This document shows positions 44,341-45,255 of a stretch of 45,255 bases of DNA, in pieces. The DNA is taken from positions 1 through 45,255 of IMG/VR virus record IMGVR_UViG_3300021471_000008. The stretch is one strand, 5' to 3'. How positions within the stretch are numbered: position 1 is the stretch's first letter; the number at the start of each line of letters is the position of its first letter. Made by a program: the position numbers and the translations under genes. The notes beneath the pieces were generated by a model. That model did not search any database and was not told the DNA's origin. It worked only from the letters and a program-made list of their open reading frames with translations. This stretch comes from a virus.

Positions 44341-44914
44341 TTTCCTGCGAGGCTTACTCAAGAAAGAGTGTTATGGTCAAATTCATCCTCTTTTTTGTAG
44401 AGCTTGCAGTCCAGCTAAGGAGATAACAGAAAGTTTTACAGCTTTCCATCACTTATACGACGTTATGGAAGATATGACCAAATTACAGACCTTTTTTCAT
44501 ATAGGTGATGGAGCTTACTGTAGGACAGGAGCATTATTTACTTTTCTTTTAGGTTTAAAAAGTAAAAGTATCCATGTTTCTGTAGACCCAGCCATAAAAT
44601 ATGATTTTATGATAGAGTGGATAAATGATAATAAAGTTAAAAACTTCTTCTTTCATGCTGACAAATGGCAGGATATAGACCTTTCTTTCTATCCCCCCCC
44701 TTATACTTTTGTCCTTGTCCACTCCCATGTAAATTTACAAGAGATAGCCGAAAAATATCCTTTTGACTTTATCTACACTAACCCTTGTTGTCACTATAAT
44801 AAACAAGTCCTTTCTATTAATTATATAGAAAAAAACCGTATAGGTGTGGTCAAAGCTGGTAATGACTTACGTAACATTTCTGAGAAAAACTTTTTCATAA
44901 TTTATAAATCTTAG
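44327..44914 (+). CDS. Rossmann/methyltransferase-like protein with NPCC motif, 195 aa
   Basis: ATG follows GGTGTAAAAAAG. An FFHIGDGAYCRTGALFTFLL loop, the strand SIHVSVDP with an acidic end, a FFFHAD position and FDFIYTNPCCHYNKQVL appear in the order of SAM-binding motifs I, II, III and IV. However, NPCCH replaces the NPPY/DPPY of DNA methylases. It may be a divergent or non-catalytic relative. An eight-C run at 44693-44700 codes for three prolines and is unusual in this genome. Ends 11 residues after a NFFIIYKS strand. Confidence 0.4.
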   Translation: MTRYDFLRGLLKKECYGQIHPLFCRACSPAKEITESFTAFHHLYDVMEDMTKLQTFFHIGDGAYCRTGALFTFLLGLKSKSIHVSVDPAIKYDFMIEWINDNKVKNFFFHADKWQDIDLSFYPPPYTFVLVHSHVNLQEIAEKYPFDFIYTNPCCHYNKQVLSINYIEKNRIGVVKAGNDLRNISEKNFFIIYKS

Positions 44915-44919
44915 TCCCC

Positions 44920-44932
44920 TTTTTCTTTTTTT
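44920..44932 (+). terminator. T-tract terminator after gene 44327
   Basis: T5-C-T7 begins six bases after the stop. It leads directly into the promoter module TTTTTTTAGGG, the same arrangement as after gene 42172. Confidence 0.5.
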
Positions 44933-44974
44933 AGGGTTTGTTTCGGTCAAAAAAGTTTTTAAATACAAAAAATG
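44926..44974 (+). promoter_or_regulatory. Repeated promoter module, copy B
   Basis: CTTTTTTTAGGGTTTGTTTC, GGTCAAAAAA and the TATA-like TTTTTAAATA (44956-44965). Near-identical in layout to 42366-42412. Predicted start near 44985, well before the gene at 45135. Confidence 0.55.
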
Positions 44975-45001
44975 TTTATTTAATTGAATAAGAATTTTTT
45001 T

Positions 45002-45038
45002 GTAATTGGAAATTGTGGAAGTATATATAATATATATC
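45002..45038 (+). promoter_or_regulatory. Shared regulatory element, copy 3
   Basis: GTAATTGGAAATTGTGGAAG is followed at once by TATATATAATATATATC. This gives a second promoter with a start near 45055, about 80 bases before ATG 45135. Two promoters with different upstream motifs in tandem suggest switching between regulators. Confidence 0.6.
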
Positions 45039-45081
45039 ATACCAAAAAAATTACAATTAATATTTAAACTAAAAAAAATAT

Positions 45082-45112
45082 GTCAGACTGAACTTTAGTT
45101 AGTTCTTCTGAC
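45082..45112 (+). repeat. Leader hairpin before gene 45135
   Basis: GTCAGA/TCTGAC encloses GAACT/AGTTC around TTTAGT. It is followed by ACCAAAAAGT and the SD AAGGTGAGG, the same order as at 41725 and 42429. Confidence 0.65.
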
Positions 45113-45134
45113 ACCAAAAAGTAAGGTGAGGTAA

Positions 45135-45255
45135 ATGGACAAGCATAAAAAAACTTTACTTATACAACTCCTCTTATGGATGGAGGAGGACGGATTGACA
45201 TTCGTTGACATTGCTGTGCCTAGCAAAAACCTTACTTATGCTCAGCTCTTTAACC
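45135..45255 (+). CDS. Small protein running off the window end (40 of probably 47 aa)
   Basis: ATG 45135 follows AAGGTGAGG. The product begins MDKHKKTLLIQLLLWMEEDG and continues to YAQLFN at the last base. Joined to position 1 it goes on L-R-R-A-Y-K-C and stops at 21-23. A helical peptide with two promoters and a hairpin leader before it, so it may open the operon that continues with RNase H. Function unknown. Confidence 0.6.
   Translation, partial: MDKHKKTLLIQLLLWMEEDGLTFVDIAVPSKNLTYAQLFN

Noticed and set aside
44327-44914. DNA amino-methyltransferase assignment
   Set aside because: The motif IV position reads NPCCH, not NPPY or DPPY, so only a Rossmann-like call is given.
1-45255. Prophage attachment site or integrase
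   Set aside because: No tyrosine or serine recombinase motif and no tRNA fragment were seen, so the window is treated as an extrachromosomal or lytic virus.

Overview
This 45,255-base window reads as a complete, probably circular genome of a tailed (Caudoviricetes-type) virus of an archaeon. The tailed-virus part is clear: large terminase, portal, prohead protease, HK97-type capsid protein, DUF2190 decoration protein, connector, neck and tail-tube genes, tail assembly chaperone, tape measure and a very large tail fibre. The archaeal part rests on TATA/BRE-like boxes about 25 bases before transcript starts, T-tract terminators, at least one leaderless gene, Shine-Dalgarno (SD) sequences of the GGTGAT type, and archaeal-type replication genes: an XPF-family nuclease, a RadA/KaiC-like ATPase, a probable RPA-like protein and a Cas4-like nuclease. 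The host genus cannot be read from the sequence. The genome is AT-rich. I see no integrase, DNA polymerase, tRNA, CRISPR array or insertion sequence.

Layout. Every gene between 19,796 and 38,269 lies on the minus strand and encodes virion structure and assembly. Everything else lies on the plus strand. Two divergent promoters sit at about 38.30-38.35 kb, and the two transcription arcs converge tail to tail at 19.80 kb. Joining the window ends completes an open frame (45,135-45,255 plus 1-23) that ends on the SD of the next gene. This supports circularity or circular permutation.

Plus arc. From 38.35 kb comes a candidate non-coding RNA, a T-rich stretch, and a second structured RNA or leader that would begin with the 16S anti-SD sequence. 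After these come small genes of unknown function in the 39.2-45.2 kb control region. That region has many palindromes, T-tract terminators and leaders of the form hairpin, ACCAAAAA, SD. Next, 0-1.7 kb holds RNase H and tiny membrane or zinc proteins. The 1.7-5.6 kb segment is an accessory fibre cassette with a methyltransferase gene inside it. Replication, repair and modification genes occupy 5.7-10.8 kb: XPF nuclease, Dam-like methylase, RPA-like protein, RadA-like ATPase and an AAA+ helicase-like protein. A run of overlapping microproteins, two MazG-like paralogues and a Cas4-like nuclease fill 10.8-14 kb. Packaging follows at 14.1-18.7 kb: possible small terminase, beta-class DNA methylase, large terminase and phosphoesterase. 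The arc ends with a TGT/DpdA-like base-exchange enzyme at 19.0-19.8 kb.

Minus arc. In transcription order it encodes two small membrane proteins, portal, protease-scaffold, decoration protein, capsid, connectors, four tube-like proteins, a chaperone pair joined by a predicted -1 frameshift, tape measure, small tail proteins, the 1,780-residue fibre and a terminal small fibre. The most notable signals are the anti-SD RNA, the DpdA-like gene, the near absence of GATC (three sites seen), four tube-like paralogues, a 14-residue repeat shared by two fibres on opposite strands, and repeated non-AUG starts.
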